A stretch of DNA of 64,000 nt from a virus. The stretch lies in the IMG/VR virus record IMGVR_UViG_3300032898_000001, positions 1 through 64,000 of that record; one strand, written 5' to 3'. The notes below the pieces were generated by a model that saw only the letters and a list, made by a program, of their open reading frames with translations, made no database searches and had not been told where the DNA came from. This document shows positions 40,295 through 48,401 of this stretch, in pieces (within the stretch, counting starts at the first letter, position 1; every line of letters starts with the position of its first letter). A program made the position numbers and the translations under genes.

Positions 40295-40569
40295 GCCACG
40301 GCCAGCACGTCGGGATCCTCGTCGCCGCGGTGGAGCGGCGCCTGCAGGACTTCGGCGCCGCGTACGAGGGCGCGAAGCGGTGGTACGTCGACGAGAACGT
40401 CGTCGACTGCGATCTCGATCTCTTCCTGGAGGTCGTGACCGCCGCCCTGGAGGGAGCGGTCGCGGACCTGTCGAAGGTCGAGTGCCCCGCCGCGGGCTGC
40501 GCCTTCTCGTTCGTGGGACCGGCCGCGAACCGAGACGTGGTGACTCACTACCTCGAGAGCCACCCGTGA
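40291..40569 (+). CDS. C2H2-like zinc-finger protein
   Basis: 92 aa, ATG overlapping by four bases. Helical N-terminal 60 residues; the end C-P-A-A-G-C ... H-Y-L-E-S-H has a C-x(4)-C-x(n)-H-x(4)-H spacing of a zinc finger. Possible nucleic-acid or protein-binding role. Confidence 0.6.
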   Translation: MSHGQHVGILVAAVERRLQDFGAAYEGAKRWYVDENVVDCDLDLFLEVVTAALEGAVADLSKVECPAAGCAFSFVGPAANRDVVTHYLESHP

Positions 40570-40910
40570 AGGGCCTTCCCGCGACGTGCCGGAGCTGCGG
40601 CCAGGGTCCGCTCGTGGCGGACCGCCGGGCCGCGGCGCGGGAGGGCCTCCTGTGTCACCGCGGCCGCGGCCTGTGCCGGCCCTGCTACGACCACGAGTGC
40701 CGGTTCGGGGACGTGACCCGGTGGGGGCGCCTGAGCTTCACCCGGGAGGAGGTCCTGGCCGAGTACGCGGTCCTGAGACCGCTCGGCTTGACGCACCGCG
40801 AGATCGCGCGGCGCCTGGGCATGAGCCTCGACGCCCTCGGGCAGGCCCTGACCCGGGCGCGGCGCGCCGAGAGACAACGAGAGCAACCGAAAGAGAGGGA
40901 GGCGGCCTGA
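40566..40910 (+). CDS. Zinc-ribbon plus sigma-region-4-like HTH protein
   Basis: 114 aa, GTG overlapping by four bases. N-terminal C-R-S-C ... C-R-P-C-Y-D-H-E-C metal site; residues 65-105 (L-G-L-T-H-R-E-I-A-R-R-L-G-M-S-L-D-A-L-G-Q-A-L-T-R-A-R) form an HTH of sigma-region-4 type. Probably a transcription regulator of the phage. A common design in actinophages. Confidence 0.65.
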   Translation: MKGLPATCRSCGQGPLVADRRAAAREGLLCHRGRGLCRPCYDHECRFGDVTRWGRLSFTREEVLAEYAVLRPLGLTHREIARRLGMSLDALGQALTRARRAERQREQPKEREAA

Positions 40911-41176
40911 TGCTGCTGTCGACCACGTACCAGATCCTCGAGAACCAGACCAAGTCGCTGAAGCGTGAGCTGAACGACCAGCTGGCCGCGGGGAGCCTGG
41001 AGGACGAGGACCGCGAGATGTTCGAGCGGGTCCTGAACGGCCTCACGGCCTTCACGCTCTGGACCGAGCGCCGAGCCCTCGAGGCCAACATCAAGGCCAG
41101 GGAGACCGCCCTGGCCGAGCTGAAGCTGCAGCTTCACGACCACCGAGAGCTCTTTGAAAGGAAGATGAACCCGTGA
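40910..41176 (+). CDS. Coiled-coil hypothetical protein
   Basis: 88 aa, ATG overlapping the upstream stop by one base. Nearly all helical with heptads (L-K-R-E-L-N-D-Q-L, E-A-N-I-K-A-R-E-T-A-L-A-E-L). No motif known. Confidence 0.6.
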   Translation: MLLSTTYQILENQTKSLKRELNDQLAAGSLEDEDREMFERVLNGLTAFTLWTERRALEANIKARETALAELKLQLHDHRELFERKMNP

Positions 41177-41703
41177 CCGAGACGTTCAACGTCCAGCGCA
41201 GCGCCGAGGCCCGTGACCTGGTGGACGAGATGCGCCGCCAGCTGGAACGCTGGGGGAAGCAGTCCTACCCGCCCGGCACCAGCGAGGTGTACCGGGAGGC
41301 CTGTGACCTGGCCCGCGCCGAGTGTGACCAGGCGGAACGAGACGGGCGACTGACCTGGTTCCACATCCTCAAAGAGGAGTTCTTCGAGGTCGCCAGTGAG
41401 GAGGACGACCGCCGGCTCGAGAAGGAGCTGATCCAGGTCATGGCCGTGTGCGGGTCGTGGCTGCGGGACCTGCGCGAGAAGCGAGGCCACCGGGGTGCTC
41501 GGGTGGGAGTTCGGAGCGGGGACCGCGTGACCGTGGACTCGGGCCTGAACCACGACGGTCCCGTGACGGGAACGGCCGAGTTCGTCGATGAGGTGACGCT
41601 GCACGTGCGGGACGAGGTGAAGAAGGGGCTGCTGCACGTCTACGCGTGGGAGGACGTGGCGAACCTGACCGTGACGCGAGGAAGGGAGCACCAGGATGAG
41701 TGA
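41173..41703 (+). CDS. MazG-like NTP pyrophosphohydrolase with C-terminal beta domain
   Basis: 176 aa, GTG overlapping by four bases. Residues 55-100: H-I-L-K-E-E-F-F-E-V-A-S-E-E-D-D then L-E-K-E-L-I-Q-V-M-A-V, the E-E-x-x-E ... E-x-x-x pattern of MazG/PRA-PH helices. Residues 105-170 form a small KOW/SH3-like beta domain (G-D-R-V-T-V-D-S). Likely house-cleaning of nucleotides or ppGpp-related signals; substrate unknown. Confidence 0.6.
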   Translation: MTETFNVQRSAEARDLVDEMRRQLERWGKQSYPPGTSEVYREACDLARAECDQAERDGRLTWFHILKEEFFEVASEEDDRRLEKELIQVMAVCGSWLRDLREKRGHRGARVGVRSGDRVTVDSGLNHDGPVTGTAEFVDEVTLHVRDEVKKGLLHVYAWEDVANLTVTRGREHQDE

Positions 41704-42046
41704 CGGGAAGCAGAAGCTCGTGTCGGTGTCGGTCCACGACTGCGAGCTGCAGGTGTTCCGGGCCGGCGGGAAGGGCGGCCAGCACCAGAACAAGACGAGC
41801 TCCGGCGTGCGCCTGATCCACCACCCGTCGGGGGCCCGCGGCGAGTCCCGCGAGGAACGGAGCCAGCTGCAGAACAAGAAGAACGCGTTCCTGCGGCTGA
41901 TCGAGACGCCCGCGTTCCGGGTGTGGCTCGGGAAGATGCTGCTGCAGGGCCCGCCGGCCGAGGTGGTCGTGGCGGAGGAGATGCGAGAGGAGAACCTGGT
42001 CGTGGAGGGCAAGGAGAACGGGAAGTGGGTGAGGATCGATGAGTGA
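41696..42046 (+). CDS. Peptide chain release factor-like protein with GGQ motif
   Basis: 116 aa, ATG overlapping by eight bases. Residues 18-45: F-R-A-G-G-K-G-G-Q-H-Q-N-K-T-S-S-G-V-R-L, the catalytic GGQ loop of class I release factors, followed by the usual S-R-E-E-R-S-Q-L-Q-N-K helix. No codon-recognition domain, so it resembles ArfB/YaeJ-type rescue hydrolases, which release peptides from stalled ribosomes. The basic C-terminal tail of ArfB is not obvious here. May work with the phage tRNAs to keep translation going. Confidence 0.85.
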   Translation: MSDGKQKLVSVSVHDCELQVFRAGGKGGQHQNKTSSGVRLIHHPSGARGESREERSQLQNKKNAFLRLIETPAFRVWLGKMLLQGPPAEVVVAEEMREENLVVEGKENGKWVRIDE

Positions 42047-42545
42047 CGAGACACACCTCGACGCGGACGGCTGGTGCACGTGCGTCGGGCACCAGCGCCT
42101 GAAGCGAGAAGCGGCAGCGGCCGAGGACGAGCGAGAGCTCGTGGCCCGGGAGGCGCTGGGCCGCGCCCGGAGGCTGCTCGACGAGACCCGGGCGGCGCTC
42201 CGCGGTGACGTGGAGCGCCGGTTCGAGGCCCTGGCCCGAGAGATCCTGGGCGAGACGGCCGGTTCACCGGCCAGTGGGATCCGCAAGGTGCTGCTGTTCG
42301 CGCCGAGCTACTACACCGCGAGGGAGATGGCCCGGGAGGCGGGGCTGGGGCCGCACCAGGTGATGTACGTGCACACCCTCTCGCAGCTGTGGGGCCTGAC
42401 CGGCCAGCGGTACCGCTACCTGGCCTGGGAGGACCGTTACCACATCCCGCCGGAGATGCTACTGCAGCTTCTGCACCACGAGATCAAGAGGGTGACGCCG
42501 GAGGAGCTGGCGGACCTCACCAACCGAAACGGAGAGACGACATGA
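42039..42545 (+). CDS. Hypothetical protein
   Basis: 168 aa, ATG overlapping by eight bases. N-terminal C-T-C-V-G-H, then a long helix (A-R-R-L-L-D-E-T-R-A-A-L), then an alpha/beta part with V-L-L-F-A-P-S-Y-Y-T-A-R-E-M-A. The C-terminal half looks like a small Rossmann or DEAD-like fragment without motifs. Function unknown. Confidence 0.55.
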   Translation: MSDETHLDADGWCTCVGHQRLKREAAAAEDERELVAREALGRARRLLDETRAALRGDVERRFEALAREILGETAGSPASGIRKVLLFAPSYYTAREMAREAGLGPHQVMYVHTLSQLWGLTGQRYRYLAWEDRYHIPPEMLLQLLHHEIKRVTPEELADLTNRNGETT

Positions 42546-42847
42546 AGATCACGATCACGGTGGAGCGCCAGATGGGCGACCACCAGGCGGTGACGCAGGA
42601 GCTGGAGTGGGGCGACTCCAACTTCGAGTGGCACGAGATCACCACTCGCGGGGCCACGCTGCTGCACGCGGTCGCCTGCAAGTTCGGTGACGTGAACCGC
42701 CGGCCGAGCACCTGGCCCGGCGAGCGAGGGATGGGAACCGGAGAGCGGGGCGTTCCCGTGGAGATCGGCGACGTGCAGGCGGAGCTCGAGCGGTTGCAGC
42801 GCCAGCAGCAACGGGGCGCGCGGCCGCAGGACCGGCCGGGCCGATGA
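42542..42847 (+). CDS. Hypothetical protein
   Basis: 101 aa, ATG overlapping by four bases. Begins with an amphipathic strand K-I-T-I-T-V-E-R and has a Gln/Arg-rich C-terminal helix (Q-A-E-L-E-R-L-Q-R-Q-Q-Q-R). No domain recognised. Confidence 0.55.
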   Translation: MKITITVERQMGDHQAVTQELEWGDSNFEWHEITTRGATLLHAVACKFGDVNRRPSTWPGERGMGTGERGVPVEIGDVQAELERLQRQQQRGARPQDRPGR

Positions 42848-43092
42848 GCGGGCGGCTCCGGCCGGGGCGCGAGAAAAAGAGCTACCGCGACGTGATCGAG
42901 CTCGGGAGGCGGTACGGCTACGAGCTCGTGGGCTACACGGGCGCCGGGCACCTCCGGCTCGTGCACCCCGTGGCCGGGACGGTCTTCGCCCCGTCGACGC
43001 CGTCGGACCGCCGCGGGCTACGGAACGTGGCGCAGAAGCTGCGGCAGCGACTCCGCGAGAGCGGGGTCACGGAACCAGAAACGAGGAACTGA
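42844..43092 (+). CDS. HicA-like dsRNA-binding fold protein
   Basis: 82 aa, ATG overlapping by four bases. Sequence pattern S-Y-R-D-V-I-E-L-G-R-R-Y-G-Y-E-L, G-A-G-H-L-R-L-V-H-P, then T-P-S-D-R-R-G-L-R-N-V-A-Q-K-L follows HicA mRNA interferases, including the catalytic-type His. No HicB antitoxin follows (the next gene is 69 aa and unlike HicB). It may be an orphan nuclease or RNA-binding protein. Confidence 0.6.
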   Translation: MSGRLRPGREKKSYRDVIELGRRYGYELVGYTGAGHLRLVHPVAGTVFAPSTPSDRRGLRNVAQKLRQRLRESGVTEPETRN

Positions 43093-43094
43093 AC

Positions 43095-43304
43095 TTGGAG
43101 ATCATTCACGTCGTCATCGGCGGAGCTCAGACCCAGCTCGTGCTCCGAGAGGGCACCCAGCTGAGCGTCCTTCAGCTAGACCTCGCTGAGACGGAGGTAC
43201 TGATGAACGTGCTGCGGCTGGCGCTGAACAAGATGACCAACAAGGAGTTCCCGATGCCCGCTGACCTCGACGTGCGCTGGCCGATGACGCTCGACGTGAG
43301 GTGA
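43095..43304 (+). CDS. Small hypothetical protein
   Basis: 69 aa, TTG start two bases after the previous stop. Short alpha/beta protein ending in W-P-M-T-L-D-V. Last gene of the plus-strand operon before the terminator at 43417. Confidence 0.5.
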   Translation: MEIIHVVIGGAQTQLVLREGTQLSVLQLDLAETEVLMNVLRLALNKMTNKEFPMPADLDVRWPMTLDVR

Positions 43305-43416
43305 TGGCCATTCGAAACGAGGGAGGTAGAGTATCGCTACCTGAGGTGAACCGGAACGAGGGGAAAAGATCATGAACGCTCGTTTTGGTTGCCTCGCAAC
43401 AACTTCGTGATATAGA

Positions 43417-43452
43417 ACGACCCGGAAGCGGGTAAGCTTCCGGGTCGTTTTT
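43417..43452 (+). terminator. Rho-independent terminator
   Basis: 13-bp perfect stem acgacccggaagc/gcttccgggtcgt with a 6-nt loop followed by ttttt. Ends the 35382-43304 operon. Between 43305 and 43416 I see only a possible 11-codon ORF (ATG at about 43372). Confidence 0.9.
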
Positions 43453-43516
43453 GTCTGTGATACCGGGTAGGAGCCGGTATGAGATCGTACTTCCATCGAC
43501 GAGGTAGGACTATACC

Positions 43517-46087
43517 ATGACGGACGCCCAGACGGACAGCTCGCCGTACCTGGAGGCCGAGACGGCCGTCGCGCACATCCCCGACGACTTCCAGTTCACG
43601 TTCGGGTGGTGGCACAACGCCGAGATCAGCCGCAAGCAGGTGATCGGCGGCCAGAAGATCGACAAGACCGCGTACCACAAGCACCTCTCTCACGGCGGGT
43701 CGTACGACCAGTTCCAGTACGGGACCGAGAAGCCGATGCCGCAGGGGTTTGGTGGGAAGTGCGCCCACGAGGGCCACGACGAGCACGGTCACCAGCGCGC
43801 CGTCATCTGCGCGCGGCAGACGCACCTGTTCGTGGTCGACGTCGACGACCCGATCAACTACGCCCTGACCCAGACCGCGGAGCTGCTCGGCAAGGACCAG
43901 GCGATGACGACCCGCGGGGTCGGGTTCCACGTCTACGTCTACGTGCCCCCCGAGCTCATGGGGCAGTGGCCGACGCAGGGCCCGATCGCGGGCGGTGACA
44001 TCAAGGCGAACGGGTTCGTGCCCGCCCCGCTGACCGTGCACTACACCGGCCACAAGTACGAGCTGCGGCCCGGCGCCGCGGTCGTGGTCGCGACCTCGCA
44101 GCTCCTGGCCGCGGTGAACGCGGACCGCCAGGCCCGGCGGCTCGCGAACGGTCCCGGCGGGGAGCGCGGGGACGGCAACGACCCCGAGCTCTTCAGCTAC
44201 TGCGGGGCCCTGTACGCCGCGAACCCGGCGGACAAGGAGGGCGCCTGGGAGATGTGGCTGCGGAAGGCGATGAGCCTCCCGCTGTCGGACCCGACGTGGC
44301 CGTGGTCGGAGGCGGACCGGGACCGGTTCGAGCACCACTGGTCGTACTGCGAGCAGGCGCACGCCGTGAACCACCCGCCGGTGAGCTCGCCGTTTCTCCC
44401 GCCCGTCGTGACCGTGACGGCGCCCGTCCCGCACCTGCCGGTGCCGAGCGTCGCCGTGAAGCCGGGAGGGGGAGGGACGGCGGTGCCCGCCCCGCCGCAG
44501 CCCCCGGTGGTGAGCGCGGCGCCCGTGGCTCCCTCGCTCGCTCCCTCGCTGCCCGAGGTGGTGACGGTGGCCGACATCACGGAGGCGGCTCCCGTGACCG
44601 AGGGAGGGACTCAGGCCGCCAGGAAGGGCGACGACGCGGCGTCGGTCGCGGAACCGGACTGGACGGCGCTGGACGCGGCCGGGACGCCGGAGGACCCGCT
44701 GACCGCGGTCCGGCGGTTTGAGCCGTGCTGGCGAGACGACGAGGAGAACTTGACGCTGCGGGCGTGGCGCGGGGCGTGGGTCGGGTGGACGGGCACGCAC
44801 TGGGCGGAGGTGGAGGAGGCGGCGCTGCGGGCCTGGATCTACCCGCGAGTGGAGCACGCCCGGTGGTCGAAGAAGACCGCCAAGGGCGAGATCAAGATGC
44901 CGTGGGCGCCGACCCGGGCGAAGGTGACGAACGTCCTGGACGCGATGGCCGCGACCTGGCACCTCGACTCGGCGGTGGAGCAGCCGGCGTGGCTGGACGG
45001 GCGGCAGGAGATGGAGCTGATCTCGCTGCGGAACGCGCTGGTGAACCCGGTCACGCGACAAGAGCACCCGCACACGGCCGCGTACTTCACGGGCTACTCG
45101 CTCCCGTTCGACCACGACCCGGGGGCGGGCTGCCCGCGGTGGGACGCGTTCCTGGCGTCGGTGTTCCCGGGGGACGCGGAGAGCGCGGCTCTTCTTCAGG
45201 AGTGGTTCGGGTACGTGATCTCGGGACGGACGGACCTGCAGAAGATGCTCTTTCTCGTCGGCGCGAGCCGGTCGGGGAAGGGAACGGTCGCGCGGACCCT
45301 GACGTCGCTGATCGGGAAGGCGAACGTGGCGGCACCGACCATGCACAACCTGTCGACTAACTTCGGGCTGTCGTCGCTCATCGGAAAGTCACTCGCGGTA
45401 ATTGGAGACGCGCGGACGTCGGCGAAGACCGACACGCAGCTCATCATCGAGCGGCTGCTGATGATCACGGGTGAGGACAGCATCGACGTCGACCGGAAGA
45501 ACCGGGCGATCTGGACGGGGAAGCTGCCGACGCGGGTCACGATGCTCAGCAACGACCTGCCCTCGTTCCGGGACTCGAGCGGGGCGATCGTGAACCGCAT
45601 GCTCGTGCTCAAGTTCACGCAGTCGTTCCTGGGCCGGGAGGATCTGGACCTGGAACCGGAGCTGCAGGGAGAGCTGTCGGGAATCTTCAACTGGGCGCTG
45701 GTGGGACTGGAACGGATCAACCGGGTACGGCGGTTCACGACGCCGGCCGCGAGCCAAGAGATCATCAAGGAGATGGAGGAGTACGCGAGCCCGATCTCGG
45801 TGTTCCTCGCGGAGAAGTGTGAGGTCGGAGACGGGTACTGGGTGTCGCGGGATGACCTGTTCACGGCGTGGCTGCTGTGGAACGGGGACGCGGTGAAGGA
45901 CGGGCAGGCGGCGAGGACGTGGTTCGGTCGCTCGTTGCACGCCGCGGTGCCCAGTCTCGGAGACACGACGGGGCGGACGAGAGGGTACAACGGGGTGCGG
46001 TTGAGGCCGGGAAACGCCACGTTCATCGCGGGGCTGAGAGGGACCGGAGAGGTCGTCAGGGAGCTGCCGAAACGAGAGGGAATCTAG
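43517..46087 (+). CDS. Primase-polymerase / SF3 (D5-like) helicase
   Basis: 856 aa, ATG with aggtagga seven bases upstream. Residues 1-230: archaeo-eukaryotic prim-pol domain, with V-V-D-V-D-D-P (catalytic acids) and G-V-G-F-H-V-Y-V. About 290-390: Pro/Val-rich linker. About 400-520: D5_N-type region. About 560-760: SF3 helicase with Walker A G-A-S-R-S-G-K-G-T, Walker B-like S-L-A-V-I-G-D-A, and T-M-L-S-N-D-L-P. Starts phage DNA replication; the AT-rich repeat region directly downstream is a likely origin. Confidence 0.9.
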   Translation: MTDAQTDSSPYLEAETAVAHIPDDFQFTFGWWHNAEISRKQVIGGQKIDKTAYHKHLSHGGSYDQFQYGTEKPMPQGFGGKCAHEGHDEHGHQRAVICARQTHLFVVDVDDPINYALTQTAELLGKDQAMTTRGVGFHVYVYVPPELMGQWPTQGPIAGGDIKANGFVPAPLTVHYTGHKYELRPGAAVVVATSQLLAAVNADRQARRLANGPGGERGDGNDPELFSYCGALYAANPADKEGAWEMWLRKAMSLPLSDPTWPWSEADRDRFEHHWSYCEQAHAVNHPPVSSPFLPPVVTVTAPVPHLPVPSVAVKPGGGGTAVPAPPQPPVVSAAPVAPSLAPSLPEVVTVADITEAAPVTEGGTQAARKGDDAASVAEPDWTALDAAGTPEDPLTAVRRFEPCWRDDEENLTLRAWRGAWVGWTGTHWAEVEEAALRAWIYPRVEHARWSKKTAKGEIKMPWAPTRAKVTNVLDAMAATWHLDSAVEQPAWLDGRQEMELISLRNALVNPVTRQEHPHTAAYFTGYSLPFDHDPGAGCPRWDAFLASVFPGDAESAALLQEWFGYVISGRTDLQKMLFLVGASRSGKGTVARTLTSLIGKANVAAPTMHNLSTNFGLSSLIGKSLAVIGDARTSAKTDTQLIIERLLMITGEDSIDVDRKNRAIWTGKLPTRVTMLSNDLPSFRDSSGAIVNRMLVLKFTQSFLGREDLDLEPELQGELSGIFNWALVGLERINRVRRFTTPAASQEIIKEMEEYASPISVFLAEKCEVGDGYWVSRDDLFTAWLLWNGDAVKDGQAARTWFGRSLHAAVPSLGDTTGRTRGYNGVRLRPGNATFIAGLRGTGEVVRELPKREGI

Positions 46088-46454
46088 GTGCTACATCGGG
46101 GGAGTTTAGGTGTTACCTGTGGGTAGATCGACATTGTTGAACGTTCAATCGGGTAACAGCTAAAATGTCCGATTGTAACAGCCTGTAGCAGCTAAGGTAG
46201 CAGCTAAAGTTTGATCAATACAGGCCCTGGGACCAGGCAAAACAGACCGATGTAGCAGCTTGTAGCAGCTAAAAGTACCGTATTCGCTCTAGTTTCAAAA
46301 AAGTGGGCATGATGTCTACAGAGAGTTACGAATAATTACAGAGAGTAGATAGAAAATCGAGAATGGCTCGTAATAGACTTTCAGGTGCTACAGGGTGCTA
46401 CACCTGATCTTGGAGTGATCAATAAGTGACCCGAGAAAGTGGTATGATCGTCAC
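46088..46454. other. AT-rich repeat region, candidate replication origin
   Basis: No convincing gene. Directly repeated tgta(g/a)cagc-type words occur at 46152, 46174, 46184, 46197, 46251 and 46261 (several followed by taa), and the inverted form ggtgctaca at 46087, 46384 and 46394, with a related aggtgttacctg at 46108. Base composition is clearly lower in GC than its surroundings, especially 46270-46380. It lies right after the primase-helicase gene. Repeats of this kind are typical of initiator binding sites; the assignment is inference. Confidence 0.6.
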
Positions 46455-46760
46455 ATGAACTGGAACGAGCGATGCCGAGCCGCGGGGGTGTCGGAGGACA
46501 GCGGCCCGTACGGCGCTACCGCTCAACGAGGACCCGGCGACGAGACATCGGCGCTGGAGCGCCTGGTCACGTGGGCCGAGAAAAACGACCTTCGCTGGGT
46601 TCCTCACGTCGGCGTGTGCCCGTGCTGGGTGCTCGGGAAGAACCCACACGCCGGCACGTGCAAGCGCCTGGGAGTCTCGGATGAGAAGGGAGCGTGGAAG
46701 GATCACGTCTCGACGTGGTGCTCACGTTCGCGAAAGGGACGCGGGGCTCGAGAGGTGTGA
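46455..46760 (+). CDS. Small Cys-containing protein, possibly leaderless
   Basis: 101 aa, ATG. Residues 50-75 have C-P-C-W-V-L-G-K-N-P-H-A-G-T-C, a likely metal site. There is no ribosome binding site; TGgTATGAT (46440-46448) ends six bases before the ATG, so the transcript should start at or next to the A of ATG. First gene after the repeat region. Confidence 0.55.
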   Translation: MNWNERCRAAGVSEDSGPYGATAQRGPGDETSALERLVTWAEKNDLRWVPHVGVCPCWVLGKNPHAGTCKRLGVSDEKGAWKDHVSTWCSRSRKGRGAREV

Positions 46761-46796
46761 ATCGCTCAGCCGTACGTCAACGAGGAGTGGGACCCG

Positions 46797-46910
46797 ATGG
46801 CGGAGAAAGAGATCCAGCTCCTCATCGCTCGAGGGCTCAGGGTGACGGTGACGACAGGCTGGTACCTGCCGCCTCATACCCGATGCGTTGAGGTGAGGCG
46901 TGAGGCCTGA
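46797..46910 (+). CDS. 37-residue hypothetical protein
   Basis: ATG behind gaggag (nine bases). Short alpha/beta protein with R-V-T-V-T-T-G-W-Y-L. Codon use is normal, but the gene is short and the call modest. Confidence 0.4.
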   Translation: MAEKEIQLLIARGLRVTVTTGWYLPPHTRCVEVRREA

Positions 46911-46961
46911 TAGAGGGGTGTGTGCGTATACGTACACGCGTGTCCATGAAATGAGGCAGAA

Positions 46962-47396
46962 GTGAGTGAGGCGCGAGACGTGCCCGGCGAGGTGACGCTG
47001 GAGGAGGTGGAGGCGAGCGTGTGGCGGCTGCTCGCGAGCGCGAGTGAGGGGCGAGATGGATCGGGCGTGAGCGCGCGATTGGACGCGGTGCTGGTGCTGG
47101 TGAGGCGGTACGGGGAGTGCGTGGCGAGGCAGCGAGAGGTCGAGATGAGGCGCCGAGAGAGCGCCGCGGGAAAGGAAAAGGAGGGCGTGAAGCGGTGCTC
47201 GACGTGCGGGCGCGAGCTGGCCATCGCGGAGTTTCACCGCAACACGAGCCGGCCCGACGGGCGCCAGAGCCGGTGCAAGGAGTGCGCGGGAGCGGCCCGG
47301 CGAGCGCGTACGCGGGTCGCGGCGAGGCAGCGAGAGGCGGTTTCGGTTACTCTCGGTGCTCGTTTTGAGGGCGCGGGGACGGCGAACGGGGCGTGA
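46962..47396 (+). CDS. Zinc-finger protein with helical N terminus
   Basis: 144 aa, GTG. Residues 75-110 contain C-S-T-C-G-R-E-L ... F-H-R-N ... C-K-E-C, the zinc frame found in HNH-type proteins, but without the H-N-H catalytic part. N-terminal 65 residues are helical and acidic. Basic after the zinc site. Possible DNA-binding protein. Confidence 0.55.
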   Translation: MSEARDVPGEVTLEEVEASVWRLLASASEGRDGSGVSARLDAVLVLVRRYGECVARQREVEMRRRESAAGKEKEGVKRCSTCGRELAIAEFHRNTSRPDGRQSRCKECAGAARRARTRVAARQREAVSVTLGARFEGAGTANGA

Positions 47397-47620
47397 GGCA
47401 CCCCTGGCTGGCCGACGGGGCCTATATCACGGTCTGTCCCGTGTGCGGGCTGGCCTGCGAGGGGGCGAGCGAGGACGAGCGGGGTACCTTATATACGCAC
47501 GCGCGGCGCGACTACCCGTGTCGCCTGGCCCACCGCCTCAACGAGTCAGGCGTCGGGTTCGACCCGGAGCTCTTTCTCGAGGCGCTGCGGCTCATCGAGA
47601 AAGGACCGTACGAGTGGTGA
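47393..47620 (+). CDS. Small Cys-rich protein
   Basis: 75 aa, GTG overlapping by four bases. C-P-V-C-G-L-A-C near the N terminus, H-A-R-R-D-Y-P-C later, then a helix F-L-E-A-L-R-L-I. Typical small actinophage zinc protein of unknown role. Confidence 0.55.
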   Translation: MRHPWLADGAYITVCPVCGLACEGASEDERGTLYTHARRDYPCRLAHRLNESGVGFDPELFLEALRLIEKGPYEW

Positions 47621-47811
47621 GGTTGCCGGCCTGGCTGCGGCGCTGGCTGAGGGTCGAGTCGCCGAGCGAGGTCTTCGCTCCGCGTCGCGGCCAGCAGCGT
47701 CACCCGGCCTGCGTGGTCGCGCCGCCCTTGGCCACGACGTCGATGACGAGCGGGACGGTCGATGAGAGCGATCTCGATCTGGCCGTGGCGGTTCGCGATG
47801 AGCGCCGCTGA
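47617..47811 (+). CDS. Small hypothetical protein
   Basis: 64 aa, GTG overlapping by four bases. Basic N terminus (W-L-R-R-W-L-R), single Cys, acidic end. No domain. Confidence 0.45.
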   Translation: MRLPAWLRRWLRVESPSEVFAPRRGQQRHPACVVAPPLATTSMTSGTVDESDLDLAVAVRDERR

Positions 47812-47953
47812 GGAAGTCGACCTGTGGTGCACGACCCACGAGCGCTGGGCGATCGGCAGCGAGCGCCACGCGGCGGGTCCCGAGCACGTCTTGGAGTGGC
47901 GAGAGCGACCGCGTGAGGGCACCCAGCTGGCCTCGATTGGACAGGTCGGATAG
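47798..47953 (+). CDS. 51-residue hypothetical protein
   Basis: ATG inside the previous gene (14-base overlap). Contains W-C-T-T-H-E-R-W and E-H-V-L-E-W; Trp/His-rich. Last plus gene before two hairpins. Confidence 0.45.
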   Translation: MSAAEEVDLWCTTHERWAIGSERHAAGPEHVLEWRERPREGTQLASIGQVG

Positions 47954-47955
47954 GA

Positions 47956-48033
47956 TCAGCGGAGAAACGAGTTCTCGTTTTCCGCTGAAATCTCGCGAAG
48001 ATCAAAGAACCAGGCCATCAGCCTGGCTTTTTT
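47956..48033 (+). terminator. Two tandem hairpins ending the plus-strand block
   Basis: First hairpin 47956-47988 (tcagcgga/tccgctga plus aaacga/tcgttt, loop gttc). Second 48010-48026 (ccaggc/gcctgg) followed by a run of six T, a standard terminator. Convergent with the gene ending at 48037. Confidence 0.8.
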
Positions 48034-48036
48034 GGC

Positions 48037-48261
48037 TCATCGGGTCCGTCGAGCCAGCTCGTCGAGGACCGCGTCCGCCGCGGCGGGGGACAGGATCGGC
48101 AGCTCCCGCTTCAGCAGGTCCTGCACCACGGTGATCACGAGCTGGGTACGGGTGCGGCGCGAGGTGAAGGCGCCCGCGTGGCGCTTGACGAGGCGCGCGG
48201 CGTCGTTGAAGAGAGCGTCGACGACCTGGCGGGCGGCCTGGTTGAGAGTCTGGTCCGACAT
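48037..48261 (-). CDS. Small basic helical protein
   Basis: 74 aa, ATG after aggagcttcc. All helical with R-R-T-R-T-Q-L and L-D-E-L-A-R-R, net basic. Own promoter upstream. Function unknown. Confidence 0.6.
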   Translation of the reverse strand: MSDQTLNQAARQVVDALFNDAARLVKRHAGAFTSRRTRTQLVITVVQDLLKRELPILSPAAADAVLDELARRTR

Positions 48262-48291
48262 CGGAAGCTCCTGTTCTGCGGTGGTAGGATC

Positions 48292-48320
48292 ATTCTATGT
48301 CGTTTTTGCACAGAAGTACA
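48292..48320 (-). promoter_or_regulatory. Promoter variant (TGTACT-17-TAGAAT)
   Basis: Minus strand: TGTACT (48320-48315), 17-nt spacer, TAGAAT (48297-48292). Same geometry as the main family with a changed -35 and no TGN extension; drives the gene at 48037. Confidence 0.65.
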
Positions 48321-48337
48321 CAGCTCTAGCACAGAAA

Positions 48338-48369
48338 AGAGGGCCCCTCGCTTTGCTGAGAGGCCCTCT
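48338..48369 (-). terminator. Terminator of the 48402 transcript
   Basis: Stem agagggcc/ggccctct (with further cctc/gag pairing) followed on the minus strand by cttttct. Separates the gene ending at 48402 from the promoter at 48292. Confidence 0.65.
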
Positions 48370-48401
48370 CGTTCAGTTTGATCTTACGTGCACCTTCGCC
48401 G

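Noticed and set aside
43370-45346. 658-codon minus-strand frame opposite the primase-helicase
   Set aside because: Arg/Pro/His-rich shadow; the plus strand has prim-pol and SF3 motifs. It also reads through the terminator at 43417.
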